64,000 nt of DNA from Deltaproteobacteria bacterium (GCA_026129095.1 JAHCIT010000001.1:1-64000), one strand, 5' to 3'; shown: positions 31,630-40,700, numbered from the stretch's first letter. Numbers and translations: made by a program. The notes: generated by a model not told the origin, from the sequence alone.

Positions 31630-34005
31630 ATGAAGGGCTGGTGGACACGCTGGCAACAGGACCGGGTGATCCCCCAGGGGAAGACCACCACCCTTGCCGC
31701 CTTCCGCCGGGCCATCTTCTGGTGGCTGGGCGATTCTGCCGCCACCGGGTTCAGTCCACGGAACCTGCTGCTCGCCGCCTTCATCGCCGGCACGGTACTC
31801 GGCTGGCACCAGCAGTTCGTTCTCTCCGCCGTTCTCGTCGCGGTGGGCGGCCTCGGATTCCACCATCATGCCCGGACGATCACAGCCGGTTTTGCCGCCG
31901 GTCTCCTCATTGGCCACGCGGCCCACCGGGAACCACCGCCGGTTTCGACAGCCACGGCCCTGCTCACGGTCGAGGTGGCGGGCCTTCCGGTCCGAATGGC
32001 CGGTGTCTGGTGGATCGACACGAAAGTGATCTCTGCCGGTCATGCAGAAGTTCCGGCAACACCGCTGGAACCCGGAGACCGGGTGCGTCTGGAACTGCGC
32101 GGGAATGGCAGCAGCGGTACAAACCCCTGGCGATGGGTGCGTACCGACCGGCTCACCACCAGGGCGCGGGTGTATCCGCTCGTCCCGAGCTTCAACCCCG
32201 GCGCCTTCGACCGGGACCGGTATCTCGCGCAGAAGGGATTCCGGGCGCGGGCCGTGGCTGATCTGCTTCCAGACGGCGACGGAGGCCCCGCCATTGTCCG
32301 CACGCCTTCGGCGCACTGGATTGCCGCGCTGGACCGCTTCCGGCTGGCGGCGGGACGGGAACTGAACCGGCACGGACCGGGCGGACGGCTCCTGGCGGCA
32401 CTCGCGCTGGGACTCAGAAATGACGTCGACCCGGCCACCACACGGCAAATGAACCGGCTGGGACTCGCACACCTGCTCTCGATCAGCGGCGTCCATTTCA
32501 CGATGTTTGCCATCTGGGTCATCCTGCTGATCGAACTGGTGCTGGGCCGGAGCCAGTCCATCACGCTGCGGCTCCCCGTACGGAGAATCGCCGTCGGGCT
32601 CGCCGTACCGGTGCTGTTTTCATACACGGTCCTCACCGGCGCGCAGACCGGAACCGTGCGGGCGTTCATCATGTTCCTCGCCGCCTCGGGCGCGGTGATT
32701 TCCGGACGGCGACATGCGATGGCCGACGCGCTGCTCCTCGCCGCGGCGCTCATGCTCCTTCACGATCCCTCGCAGGCAGGCGACCTGTCGTTCCAGCTCT
32801 CGTTCCTGTCGATGCTGGGGATCGCGCTCGTCCCTTCCGTTTCCACCGGAGCGGCGGAATCGGCCGCTGTTCACCCGCTCCGGAAACTCGTTACCGGATC
32901 GGTCGTCATGTCGGCAGCCGCGACGCTGCTGACCGCACCGCTCGTCATTTCCACCTTTCACCAGCTTCCGCTGTCGGGGCTCGCCGCCAACGCGGTCATC
33001 CTGCCGGTCATCGAAACGGCCCTGCTTCCGGCCGGTGTCATCGGGACACTCGCGGCGGGAATCCTGCCGGATACCCTGCGGCCCTACCTGCCGGGACTGC
33101 TGGGACCGATCTGTCAGGGACTCGACGGGCTGATCCGGACCGGAGACCGGTGGCTGCCCGGCCCCCTGCCGCTGGGGGCACCTCCGGCAACGGCGACGGC
33201 CGTCTTTTATTTGCTTGCCGCACTGTCGGCCCTGGCCCTGAGAAACGGACGCGCCCTGCCCGCCTTCCTGACGGTGATCCTTGCCACCACGGTTCTCGTT
33301 TTCGCCTGCCACCGGTCCGCCGCGCACGAGCGGATCACCGTTCTGGACGGCCCCCATTCCCCCGGACTGGTCTGGATGCGGCCGGGTACGCCTCCCCTGT
33401 GGCTTTACCCCGGAACCCGGCAGCCGCCGAATTCACTGCTCCGGACGGTCCACGAAACCCTTGCCCACCACGGCGTGCGGGAGGAGGTGATCTTCCTCGC
33501 GCCGCGCCTCCGCATGGCGGAACGCTCCCGGTTCCACTGGCGCGATCAGAGTTTCCGGCGGGCCGGACCCGAGGAAACCGCCGGCGGGATCGAGCCGGTC
33601 ACGGTCTCCGGCGAAACGCTCGCCGTGATCCTCAATGCCGGAGGCCGCCGGGTGCTGGCAGACTTCACCGGTACCCGGTGGCGTCCGGCGCTCATCAGGC
33701 CGTGGGGACGCGTGGATGGCTGGGTGTGCCTCGCGGCCGGATGCAGCACACCCTCCGCGGCATCCCGCGAGGAAACGCCCATCGTCATGGCCGGGCCGAA
33801 GCCGGGACGCATGGACCGCCCCGCCCTGTGGACCCGCACGCACGGGCAAGTTGTACTGGAGCCTGCGCGAAACGGATTCGCCGTGCAGACCGCCCGGATG
33901 CGTCCGCGCACCGGACGGACTGGCAGGTCAGAACGCCAGCCGGATCACCCGGTCGTAGACCCAGTTGGGCATCAGCCGCACGATCCGCATGACCAGCGCC
34001 AGTAG
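31630..34005 (+). CDS. comEC: ComEC/Rec2-family DNA uptake channel with a degenerate C-terminal metallo-hydrolase domain
   Basis: A polytopic inner-membrane protein of about 791 residues. N-terminal membrane helices are followed by a DUF4131/OB-like periplasmic part (PLEPGDRVRLELRG, FDRDRYLAQKGFRARA). The Competence domain is clear: LAALALGLRNDVDPATTRQMNRLGLAHLLSISGVHF, then GAQTGTVRAFIMFL and DLSFQLSFLSMLGIAL. The C-terminal region (about 560-790) should be a metallo-beta-lactamase domain, but it lacks HxHxDH and the usual GQGDA start, so it looks inactive. The start could be the ATG at 31630 or an in-frame TTG at 31612. Its last 78 bases overlap the convergent SDR gene. Confidence 0.85.
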   Translation: MKGWWTRWQQDRVIPQGKTTTLAAFRRAIFWWLGDSAATGFSPRNLLLAAFIAGTVLGWHQQFVLSAVLVAVGGLGFHHHARTITAGFAAGLLIGHAAHREPPPVSTATALLTVEVAGLPVRMAGVWWIDTKVISAGHAEVPATPLEPGDRVRLELRGNGSSGTNPWRWVRTDRLTTRARVYPLVPSFNPGAFDRDRYLAQKGFRARAVADLLPDGDGGPAIVRTPSAHWIAALDRFRLAAGRELNRHGPGGRLLAALALGLRNDVDPATTRQMNRLGLAHLLSISGVHFTMFAIWVILLIELVLGRSQSITLRLPVRRIAVGLAVPVLFSYTVLTGAQTGTVRAFIMFLAASGAVISGRRHAMADALLLAAALMLLHDPSQAGDLSFQLSFLSMLGIALVPSVSTGAAESAAVHPLRKLVTGSVVMSAAATLLTAPLVISTFHQLPLSGLAANAVILPVIETALLPAGVIGTLAAGILPDTLRPYLPGLLGPICQGLDGLIRTGDRWLPGPLPLGAPPATATAVFYLLAALSALALRNGRALPAFLTVILATTVLVFACHRSAAHERITVLDGPHSPGLVWMRPGTPPLWLYPGTRQPPNSLLRTVHETLAHHGVREEVIFLAPRLRMAERSRFHWRDQSFRRAGPEETAGGIEPVTVSGETLAVILNAGGRRVLADFTGTRWRPALIRPWGRVDGWVCLAAGCSTPSAASREETPIVMAGPKPGRMDRPALWTRTHGQVVLEPARNGFAVQTARMRPRTGRTGRSERQPDHPVVDPVGHQPHDPHDQRQ

Positions 34006-34692
34006 GAAGGGAAAGTCCACCTGCGAGCGGCCGGCGAGAATACCGGTTGCCATGATCCGGGCCGCTTCGTCGGCTTCCATCAGGAACGGCATCGGGAACC
34101 GGTTCTTCTCGGTCATCGGCGTCCGGACAAAACCGGGATCAATGTTGACGGCTGCAATTCCCCTAGGCCGGAGCTGGACCCGGAGCGACTCCATGCAGGT
34201 CCGCATGGCGGCCTTCACCGCGGAATAGGTTCCGCCGAACGGAAGTCCCCGCCAGCCCGCAAGGGATGAAACAGCCACGATGGTCCCCTCGCTGCGAGCC
34301 TTCATGCCGGGCAGCACGGCATCGAAGGCGTGAAGCATCCCCATGAAGTTCAGTTCGAAGGTCCGGCGGGCAGCCGGGGCGAGCGGTTCGTCTGCTTTCG
34401 GTTCAAAGCTGCCGCCCGCATTGGCAACCATGATCGCGGCCGGGCCCAGTTCCGCTTCAAGCCGCTGCACCGCCACCTGAACCGAAGCCGCATCGGTCAC
34501 GTCAACGGCCGCCCAGGCAGCCTTGCCCCCGGCACGGGCGATGGCGGCCGCCACCTCCGCCAGTTCCGGCTCCCGCCGGGCCAGCAGGCCCACAGGCCGG
34601 CCGCGGCGGCCGAACTCGATGGCCAGCGCCCGGCCGATGCCGCTCGAAGCGCCGGTGATGATGACTGCGTGCGCGGCAGAACCGGAAGGCAT
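33928..34692 (-). CDS. Short-chain dehydrogenase/reductase (SDR)
   Basis: A 254-residue classical SDR that oxidises or reduces a substrate with NAD(P). It has the dinucleotide-binding TGASSGIG (13-20), NAG (91-93), a catalytic serine in VSSLAG (142-143) and YSAVK (Y156, K160). The arginines after the glycine-rich loop (RRGRP) suggest NADP preference. The C-terminal part VDFPFLLALVMRIVRLMPNW is hydrophobic and may associate with membrane, as in lipid-modifying SDRs. It begins 6 bp after ispA ends and is probably the third gene of xseB-ispA-SDR. Substrate unknown. The 3' end overlaps comEC by 78 bases in the opposite direction. Confidence 0.88.
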   Translation of the reverse strand: MPSGSAAHAVIITGASSGIGRALAIEFGRRGRPVGLLARREPELAEVAAAIARAGGKAAWAAVDVTDAASVQVAVQRLEAELGPAAIMVANAGGSFEPKADEPLAPAARRTFELNFMGMLHAFDAVLPGMKARSEGTIVAVSSLAGWRGLPFGGTYSAVKAAMRTCMESLRVQLRPRGIAAVNIDPGFVRTPMTEKNRFPMPFLMEADEAARIMATGILAGRSQVDFPFLLALVMRIVRLMPNWVYDRVIRLAF

Positions 34693-34698
34693 GACCTG

Positions 34699-35655
34699 TC
34701 AGTGGGTCCGTTCCACCACGTAGGTGGCCAGTGAGCGCAGGGGATCCGCTCGGCGGTCGAACTTCCGGAGCGAAAGCACGGCGCGGGCGGCCGTATCGCG
34801 GGCGGCCTTGCGCGAGCCGTCTATTCCCAGAAGCTGCGGGAAGGTCATCTTGTCCTCGGCGATATCACTCCTGGCCGTCTTGCCAAGCGTCTTTTCGTCG
34901 GCAGTGAGATCCAGCACGTCGTCGGTGATCTGGAACGCGAGTCCGATCAGCCGGCCGTAGTTGGAGAGGGCCTTGCGCTGGGCACTCGTGGCACCGGCGA
35001 GGATTGCGCCCCCCTCCACCGATGCCGCGATGAGCGCGCCGGTCTTGCACAGGTGCAGCCGCTCCAGTTCCGTACGGCTCAGCTTCTTTCCCTCAGCGGC
35101 GAGATCAAGCATCTGCCCGCGAATCATCCCCTTGTAGCCAGAAGCCTCGGCCAGCAGCCGCGAGAACTCCAGTACCCAAACCGGCGAGAGCCGGCGGCGG
35201 TGACTCGAATCCGAACAGATGGCGAATGCCTCCGTCAGCAGGCCGTCCCCGGCCAGTATCGCAGCAGCCTCGCCGAAAACCTTGTGGCTGGTTGGCCGTC
35301 CACGGCGAAGGTCGTCATCATCCATCGCCGGCAGGTCGTCGTGGATCAGCGAATAGGTATGAATGAGCTCGATCGCGCAGGCGAACGGAAGCGCCAGATC
35401 GGAGTTGCCTCCCACGGCCTCGGACGCCGCCAGCGTCAGCACCGGCCGCAGGCGCTTGCCGCCGGCGAACAGGCTGTACCGCATCGATTTCGCGATGCCG
35501 GCGTCCCCGGCCGACTCCCGCGGGGCGACACGCTTCAGCGCGATTTCCACGCGCCGGGCCTGTCTCTTGAGGTAGTTGGCGAATGTCTCTCCGCCCAGGA
35601 AACCGGCCGGCAGCGGCCGCCGCGATTCAGTTTTCCTCGACGTCGTCTTCGTCAT
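34699..35655 (-). CDS. ispA: Polyprenyl (farnesyl/geranyl) diphosphate synthase
   Basis: A 318-residue prenyltransferase that condenses isopentenyl diphosphate with allylic diphosphates. It contains GGKRLRP (65-71), the first aspartate-rich motif DDLPAMDDDDLRRG (106-119) and the second motif QITDDVLDL (242-250). The two-residue insertion between the aspartates of the first motif is that of bacterial short-chain (IspA-type) synthases. The ATG at 35655 lies inside the end of xseB (29-base overlap), a common gene pair in bacteria, so translation is probably coupled. Product length (C15 versus C10 or C20) cannot be fixed by eye. Confidence 0.92.
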   Translation of the reverse strand: MTKTTSRKTESRRPLPAGFLGGETFANYLKRQARRVEIALKRVAPRESAGDAGIAKSMRYSLFAGGKRLRPVLTLAASEAVGGNSDLALPFACAIELIHTYSLIHDDLPAMDDDDLRRGRPTSHKVFGEAAAILAGDGLLTEAFAICSDSSHRRRLSPVWVLEFSRLLAEASGYKGMIRGQMLDLAAEGKKLSRTELERLHLCKTGALIAASVEGGAILAGATSAQRKALSNYGRLIGLAFQITDDVLDLTADEKTLGKTARSDIAEDKMTFPQLLGIDGSRKAARDTAARAVLSLRKFDRRADPLRSLATYVVERTH

Positions 35656-35986
35656 CAAAATCCGGCCCCTCTTCTCCGTCATCATCCCCGATGCTGCCGC
35701 CTTCCAGCACATCCCCGGCATCCAGCTCGCGGCGCTCGGCCCCTGCCCGGCCCTTGCGGACCAGAAGCTCCACCCGCTTCTCCGCCGTTTCCAGCCGGTC
35801 GAGCAGTTCTTTCGACAGGTTCATGCCTTCCTCGAACAGGCCGATGGCCTCTTCGAGGCGCAGATCCTCGCCCTCCATCCGTTCGACCAGCAGTTCAAGC
35901 CGCTTGAGCTGGTCCTCGAATGAAGCGCCGGCATGACCGGCGGTCCCGGAATCCCGGGACTCCCGTTTGCGGCGTGAAGCAGTCAG
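35627..35986 (-). CDS. xseB: Exodeoxyribonuclease VII small subunit, probably starting at CTG
   Basis: XseB is the helical small subunit of exonuclease VII. The conserved core FEDQLKRLELLVERMEGEDL then LEEAIGLFEEG is present. The first ATG (35878) falls in the middle of this core, so the real start must be upstream. No ATG, GTG or TTG lies in frame between it and a plausible N-terminus. However, a CTG at 35986-35984 is preceded by AAGGAG with seven bases between, which gives 119 residues. The C-terminus is a long acidic tail (DDDGEEGPDFDDEDDVEEN) unusual for XseB. ispA overlaps its end. The large subunit xseA is not in the window. Confidence 0.8.
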   Translation of the reverse strand: MTASRRKRESRDSGTAGHAGASFEDQLKRLELLVERMEGEDLRLEEAIGLFEEGMNLSKELLDRLETAEKRVELLVRKGRAGAERRELDAGDVLEGGSIGDDDGEEGPDFDDEDDVEEN

Positions 35987-36276
35987 GGGAGTTCTCCTTC
36001 TAAGGAGTAGTCGGCGCTTGAGCGCACATGAGCGGGGCGGACGCTATGCCCGGTCACTCGCCGGGTCAAGACAGAAATTGCGCGAACTGCGGCAAATTCG
36101 CGCGGGCGGGCAGGCCGCATTGCGGCATGAACAGAAATCCCCACTGGTTACAATAACTTGTTCGCAAGGTGGCGTTGCTGCTATTCTTCGCAATGACGCC
36201 ATTAGAGATCTGAAGGCATTTTTCCGGCCTGCCAGGGGCCGGGTGCCACTTTCCAGATCAGGAGAACCCCCGACCC

Positions 36277-39200
36277 GTGCATCGCACCATTCTTACCCGG
36301 ACCACCATTGTCCTCTGCTTCCTGCTTGCACCGGCCGCTTCCCGGCCTGCCCATGCCCTTAATGTCGAGTGGGACAACACTTTCGGAAGCCGCGGGCAGG
36401 CGGCCGGCCAGTTCAACATCCCCGCGGGCGGGGCCGTCGACGCGCAGGGCAACTACCACATCACGGACAACCGGGGCGGACGGGTCGTGGTGTTCGACAA
36501 GACGGGAAAGTTCCAGAGGGAATACGGGACCAACTCCACGCCGAAGCTCGCCCGGCCCTGGGGCATCGCGATCAGCCCCGCGACAGGAAAGATTTTCGTC
36601 GCTGACAACGACCAGCACCTTCTGTTCGTCTTCGCCCCTGACGGAAAACTGATCGAAACCCTTGGCGGCCGCGGCTCGAACCCCGGCTCGCTCCGGGATC
36701 CGCAGGGTGTGGCCATCCGCCACGGCGGGCGGGTTTATGTGGCAGACACCGGCAACGGCCGGATCTCCGTATTCGGCGAAGATGGCCTCTTCCTCGGCGT
36801 GTTCGGGCCGGAATCAAAGGGCACGGGCGCGACCCTCAAGAAGCCCGTAGATGTGGCGGTGGACCCGGAGGAAAACATCTACGTTGCCGACTCCGGTCTC
36901 AGGGAGGTCGTGATCTTCAACAGGGACTGGCGGCGGCTCACGAAGATCGGCCGGGACCGGGGTTTTAGCGAACCGGCCGCCGTCGCCACCGACGCCAACG
37001 GGACAGTGGCGATGCTGGACGCCGACAGCCAGCGCATTTTCCACTTCGCACCGGGACAGAAGCCCCTCCAGACGTTCGGATCTTCCGGAAGCGCACAGGC
37101 GCAGTTCCGGAGCGCACTCGGACTGGTATTCGACGACGTGAACGGACGGTTCGTTGTCGTGGACACCGGCAACCAGCGGGTCCAGACATTCCGCCACCGC
37201 GACCGCGAGGGGCAGACTCCGCGGCCAAATTACCGGCCCGAATACACGCTGGAATTCGTCCGGTCCATCACCGTCAAGGCCGACGACATCGATGTAGGCG
37301 ACGGCAAGATATTCGCGCTGGATTCCAGAGGGAAAACCATCCGCGTACTCACCACCGAAGGCGCCGCAGTGAACAGCATTGCGCTCAAGTGGGAATCAAA
37401 GGATGCCGTGGAGGATCCCGCCAATATCCTCTACCACGCGGGAACGGTTTACGTGACCGACCGCGGAGCCCATGACGTCAAGATGTTCGATGCAGGCGGC
37501 ACCTTCAAAGGCCGGATGGGGGCCAGGGGTTCGGCCCCCGGCCAGCTCCGCGACCCCAGGGGCATGTTCGCCAGCGACCGGTTTCTCTTCATTGTGGACC
37601 GGGGCAACGACCGCGTCTCGCTGTTCAGTCCGAATGGCGGCTTCGTCACGATCAACCAGTCGAAGGGATCGGGTGCTCTCAGCAAGCCTGTCGATCTCGT
37701 CGCGGATGCGGACGGCAACCTGTACGTGCTGGACGAGGGACCGAACCGGCTGATGAAATATTCCCAGAACAGCCAGTTCCTGAACGCACTCTGCCGGGAC
37801 GGATACGGTCCCGGCTCGCTGGACCGGCCGGCCGCCATCGAGATGGACCGGATGGAGATGTTCTACATCCTCGACCGCAACGGTATCAGCATCGTTGACA
37901 AGGAGTGCAAACCGATGGCCGGGTTTGGCGGCGGCATCGATGGGAAGGGCAAGGGCCGCTACACGGCGACCGGTGGCCTCGCCGTGGACGATTCCAAGGG
38001 AACCTTCATCTACTTTTCCGATCCCGCCAATGACGCGATCCAGGTCGTGACGTTCAAGCAGACGCCATCGGCGGCGGTCGGTCTCACGCTGACGACGGGC
38101 CGCGAAGGCGCCACGCTCTCCTGGACCGGCACGGCGGAGGCGTTCCGGCAGGCCTGGGAAATCCAGGGAGCGGCCAAGCCCGAAGGGCCGTTCACGAAAA
38201 TCGCCGACGCGAAGCAGCCGCCCTTCGAGCTCAAATACCCGGTCGAGAACGACCCCACCTGCTTCCGCGTGGTGGCCCGCAGTTTCTCCGGGGTCGAAAG
38301 CACCCCGTCGAACGTCGTCATCGACATTTTCCGGCAGGCGAACCTGCTGTTCGCCGCCCGGCAGTTCGACGTGGCGCTGGCCCGCGCAGACGAGCATCTC
38401 GCCGGTTATCCAGACCAGCCCGACGCCCTGTTCCTGAAGGCGCGGTCGCTGGTGGAACTGAAGCGTGCGCCCGAGGCAGCCGAAATCTTCCGAAAGCTGG
38501 CGCAGGTGGAGGGATACGGCGAAAGAGCGCTGGAAGAACTGGGGCGCATCTACCTCGCCGATGCGAAATACAAGGAGGCCGGGGACATTGCGACGCAGCT
38601 TCTCACGCTGAACGACCTGTCGGTAGCCGCCCACAAGATGCTGGCCACCGTGGCGCTCGAAACGGGCCAGCTTGACGATGCGATTGCCAAATCCTCCCGG
38701 GCGGCCGCCATCAACGCAAACGACACCGAGGCTCTCGATATCCAGGCCCGCGCCTACCTGAAGAAGGGGCTTCCCGGCGAAGCAATCAAGATCTATACGA
38801 ACGCGCTCAAGATCAACAAGACCGATCCGGTCCTCTATATCGGCCTGTCATCGGCGCTAATTTCCATCGGACAGCCGGCCCAGGCCGTCCCGTATCTCCA
38901 GTGGGTCGTCAAGCAGCAGCCGGACAACATCCGGAGCCGCGAGCTTCTGGCCCGCGCCCTGCTCGCCGCCAAGCAGCCTTCGGCCGCGCTCGAACAGGCC
39001 GAGGCCGTCAAGCGGCTGGGCCCGGAACAGGCCGTGGGACATGAACTGGCGGGTTTTGCCGCACGCGACCTGAATGACATGCCGAAGGCAATCCTCGAAC
39101 TGGAGCAGGCAGCCCGCAAGGAGCCCCAGAATCCGCGTTACCAGATCCAGCTCGGACTCCTGTACCGCGCGGCCAACCGGCCCGGAGACGCCAACCTCGC

Positions 39201-40134
39201 CTTCCAGAAGGCAATCGCACTGACCCCGAACACCGCTCCCGAACGCCGGGTGCTGGCCGACCAGCTTTTCCAGGCGCAGCTCTATCCGCTGGCGACCGTC
39301 GAATACGACAACGTCTTCCGGCTCGACCCCAAGCAGACGGATGCTGTGCTGCTGTCGGCCGAATCCTACTATCTGTCCAACCGGATGGAGCCCGCCCGCA
39401 ATGCCTACCTGAAGGCGCTCGACGTGAACCCAAACGCGGGACTGGCCCACTACCGGCTTGGTTCCATGCACATGAGCGCCAAGGAGTACGAGCAGGCGGT
39501 GCCGAGATTCCTTCTGGCCTCGCGGATCGAGCCGGCGCAGCACGCCTACCACGCCATGCTGGGCGACGCCTACATGGGACTTGGCGACGCCAAATCCGCC
39601 ACGGATGCCTACCGGACAGCCACCGAGATCGAGCCCGGCAACGCGACCTACCAGGCCAAGTACGGACAGGCCAAGGCGAAATACGACGCCGCCCCCTACG
39701 AACGGACCGGCCCGCTGGAGATCGTGAACCTGACCATTCCCGATCTCGTGCAGTCAGCCTTCGAGCAGTACCGGCAGTCAGGTGCGCTGGAGATGAGGTT
39801 CAGCAACCGCGCCGGCGAGGATCTCTACCAGGTGAAGGTGAAGTTCCAGGTTCCGGGGCTCACTGCCTATCCCTACGAGGACCAGCTCACCGTGCTGAAG
39901 CCGAAGGACACGCAAGCCCTGACGATCAAGCCACGGTTCAACCAGGCGGCGCTCGACCTGCCGGGTGACACCTTCGCCGTCGCCTCGTTCGAGATCAGCT
40001 ACTATTTCCAGAAGCGCGTCAGGACGTTCAACATCTACCGCTCGCTGCTCATCCGGGCCGACCTGTCGAAACCGGCAGTCCCTCCGGGCGCTGTGCCCTC
40101 ACCGGTTCCGGCGGCCACGCCGGGCTTCCGGTAA
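36277..40134 (+). CDS. Secreted NHL beta-propeller and TPR protein, 1,285 residues
   Basis: The protein starts at GTG with AGGAG about 12 bases upstream. A signal peptide (1-28, ending PAHALN) is followed by two or so NHL propellers (about 30-595) with repeats such as LARPWGIAISPATGKIFVAD and LRDPQGVAIRHGGRVYVADT. A fibronectin-like segment (598-685, ATLSWTGTAEAFRQAW) comes next, then about a dozen TPRs (690-1135, for example PGDANLAFQKAIALTPN). A C-terminal beta domain (1142-1285) carries YQVKVKFQVPGL and FEISYYFQKRVRTFNIYRSL. It is probably periplasmic or surface-exposed, assembling partners through propeller and TPR surfaces; no enzyme motif is seen. Divergent from xseB. Confidence 0.85.
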   Translation: MHRTILTRTTIVLCFLLAPAASRPAHALNVEWDNTFGSRGQAAGQFNIPAGGAVDAQGNYHITDNRGGRVVVFDKTGKFQREYGTNSTPKLARPWGIAISPATGKIFVADNDQHLLFVFAPDGKLIETLGGRGSNPGSLRDPQGVAIRHGGRVYVADTGNGRISVFGEDGLFLGVFGPESKGTGATLKKPVDVAVDPEENIYVADSGLREVVIFNRDWRRLTKIGRDRGFSEPAAVATDANGTVAMLDADSQRIFHFAPGQKPLQTFGSSGSAQAQFRSALGLVFDDVNGRFVVVDTGNQRVQTFRHRDREGQTPRPNYRPEYTLEFVRSITVKADDIDVGDGKIFALDSRGKTIRVLTTEGAAVNSIALKWESKDAVEDPANILYHAGTVYVTDRGAHDVKMFDAGGTFKGRMGARGSAPGQLRDPRGMFASDRFLFIVDRGNDRVSLFSPNGGFVTINQSKGSGALSKPVDLVADADGNLYVLDEGPNRLMKYSQNSQFLNALCRDGYGPGSLDRPAAIEMDRMEMFYILDRNGISIVDKECKPMAGFGGGIDGKGKGRYTATGGLAVDDSKGTFIYFSDPANDAIQVVTFKQTPSAAVGLTLTTGREGATLSWTGTAEAFRQAWEIQGAAKPEGPFTKIADAKQPPFELKYPVENDPTCFRVVARSFSGVESTPSNVVIDIFRQANLLFAARQFDVALARADEHLAGYPDQPDALFLKARSLVELKRAPEAAEIFRKLAQVEGYGERALEELGRIYLADAKYKEAGDIATQLLTLNDLSVAAHKMLATVALETGQLDDAIAKSSRAAAINANDTEALDIQARAYLKKGLPGEAIKIYTNALKINKTDPVLYIGLSSALISIGQPAQAVPYLQWVVKQQPDNIRSRELLARALLAAKQPSAALEQAEAVKRLGPEQAVGHELAGFAARDLNDMPKAILELEQAARKEPQNPRYQIQLGLLYRAANRPGDANLAFQKAIALTPNTAPERRVLADQLFQAQLYPLATVEYDNVFRLDPKQTDAVLLSAESYYLSNRMEPARNAYLKALDVNPNAGLAHYRLGSMHMSAKEYEQAVPRFLLASRIEPAQHAYHAMLGDAYMGLGDAKSATDAYRTATEIEPGNATYQAKYGQAKAKYDAAPYERTGPLEIVNLTIPDLVQSAFEQYRQSGALEMRFSNRAGEDLYQVKVKFQVPGLTAYPYEDQLTVLKPKDTQALTIKPRFNQAALDLPGDTFAVASFEISYYFQKRVRTFNIYRSLLIRADLSKPAVPPGAVPSPVPAATPGFR

Positions 40135-40142
40135 GACAGCAT

Positions 40143-40382
40143 TCACGCCGCCGCCAGCGCCACCCGTATCACCCGGCCGGCCGGGCCCGCTTCCCAGCGG
40201 GCCACGATCTGACCGGCAGGACTGGTCGCGCAGAGGGCCTCGCCCGGCCTCAAAAGGTGCAGGGCCAGGATTTCCGCCTCGGCGAGCGTCCCTTGCAGGG
40301 GGAGAGGCTTTTCCCGGGGCGAGCCCTTCTGTATCAGGACGAAATTGAGGGTCTCGCCATCTGGCTGTTCCTGAGCTGCCAT
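40143..40382 (-). CDS. 79-residue conserved-looking small protein of unknown function
   Basis: I do not recognise the family. The product has a soluble, mixed alpha/beta look: NFVLIQKGSP, LQGTLAEAEILALHLLRPGEAL and GQIVARWEAGPAGRVIRVALA. The gene is well supported. GGAGG lies six bases before the ATG, a promoter TTGACT-17-TACCCT precedes it, and an AT-rich UP-like tract lies beyond that. It converges on the NHL/TPR gene with an 8 bp gap. A 9-bp imperfect palindrome between promoter and ribosome site (40402-40423) could be an operator or leader hairpin. Confidence 0.75.
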   Translation of the reverse strand: MAAQEQPDGETLNFVLIQKGSPREKPLPLQGTLAEAEILALHLLRPGEALCATSPAGQIVARWEAGPAGRVIRVALAAA

Positions 40383-40401
40383 AGGTGCCTCCTCTCCTCA
40401 C

Positions 40402-40423
40402 CGATAACGCATCGCGTCTATCG
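40402..40423 (-). promoter_or_regulatory. Imperfect palindrome in the leader of the 79-residue gene
   Basis: CGATAACGC and GCGTCTATCG form nine base pairs with one bulged base and a three-base centre, lying between the predicted transcription start and the ribosome site. It may be an operator at the start of transcription or a leader hairpin. Confidence 0.35.
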
Positions 40424-40425
40424 CA

Positions 40426-40454
40426 AGGGTAAGCACTATGACGCGATCAGTCAA
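40426..40454 (-). promoter_or_regulatory. Promoter of the 79-residue protein gene
   Basis: TTGACT (40454-40449, five of six) and TACCCT (40431-40426, three of six) are separated by 17 bases. The upstream 50 bases are AT-rich, like an UP element. The predicted leader is about 37 bases. Confidence 0.5.
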
Positions 40455-40621
40455 GAAAAGAATTCATAACAGCATTTTCCGGATTTATATTTAATTTCAG
40501 GTAGTTATGTAGGATACCCAGCAACCAGAAAGTGCGGTTTTCGGGCACCATTTCTGACGCGGCGCGTATTGTGGGACCAGCCCAGTAGGCGGACAATGGC
40601 ACTTACATAGCTAAAGGTGTG

Positions 40622-40685
40622 GCGGCCGGAGGGCCGCAATCTCCCCTCTGATGGGAGTGGCCCCCGGCAAGGTGACCGGGGGCCA
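40622..40685 (-). terminator. Three consecutive GC-rich hairpins after tldD
   Basis: Immediately after the tldD stop, the minus strand carries TGGCCCCCGG with CCGGGGGCCA (10-bp perfect stem, 8-base loop, 40658-40685). Next come CTCCC with GGGAG (40641-40657) and GCGGCC with GGCCGC (40622-40637). None is followed by a U-run. The cluster probably ends or protects the tldD transcript. Confidence 0.6.
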
Positions 40686-40700
40686 CGTAGTTCAGGGGGA

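Larger units (their letters stand above)
40383..40700. other. 318-base intergenic region: promoter, AT-rich tract and three hairpins
   Basis: Reading along the minus strand from tldD, there are three back-to-back hairpins (40685-40622), then about 110 bases with no clear signal, an AT-rich tract (40510-40455), the promoter (40454-40426) and a palindromic leader before the 79-residue gene. A 34-codon open frame (40447-40551, minus) lacks a ribosome site. Confidence 0.6.

Noticed and set aside
40447-40551. 34-codon minus-strand frame in the tldD-downstream region
   Set aside because: No ribosome site, AT-rich composition, and it runs through the -35 box of the next gene.
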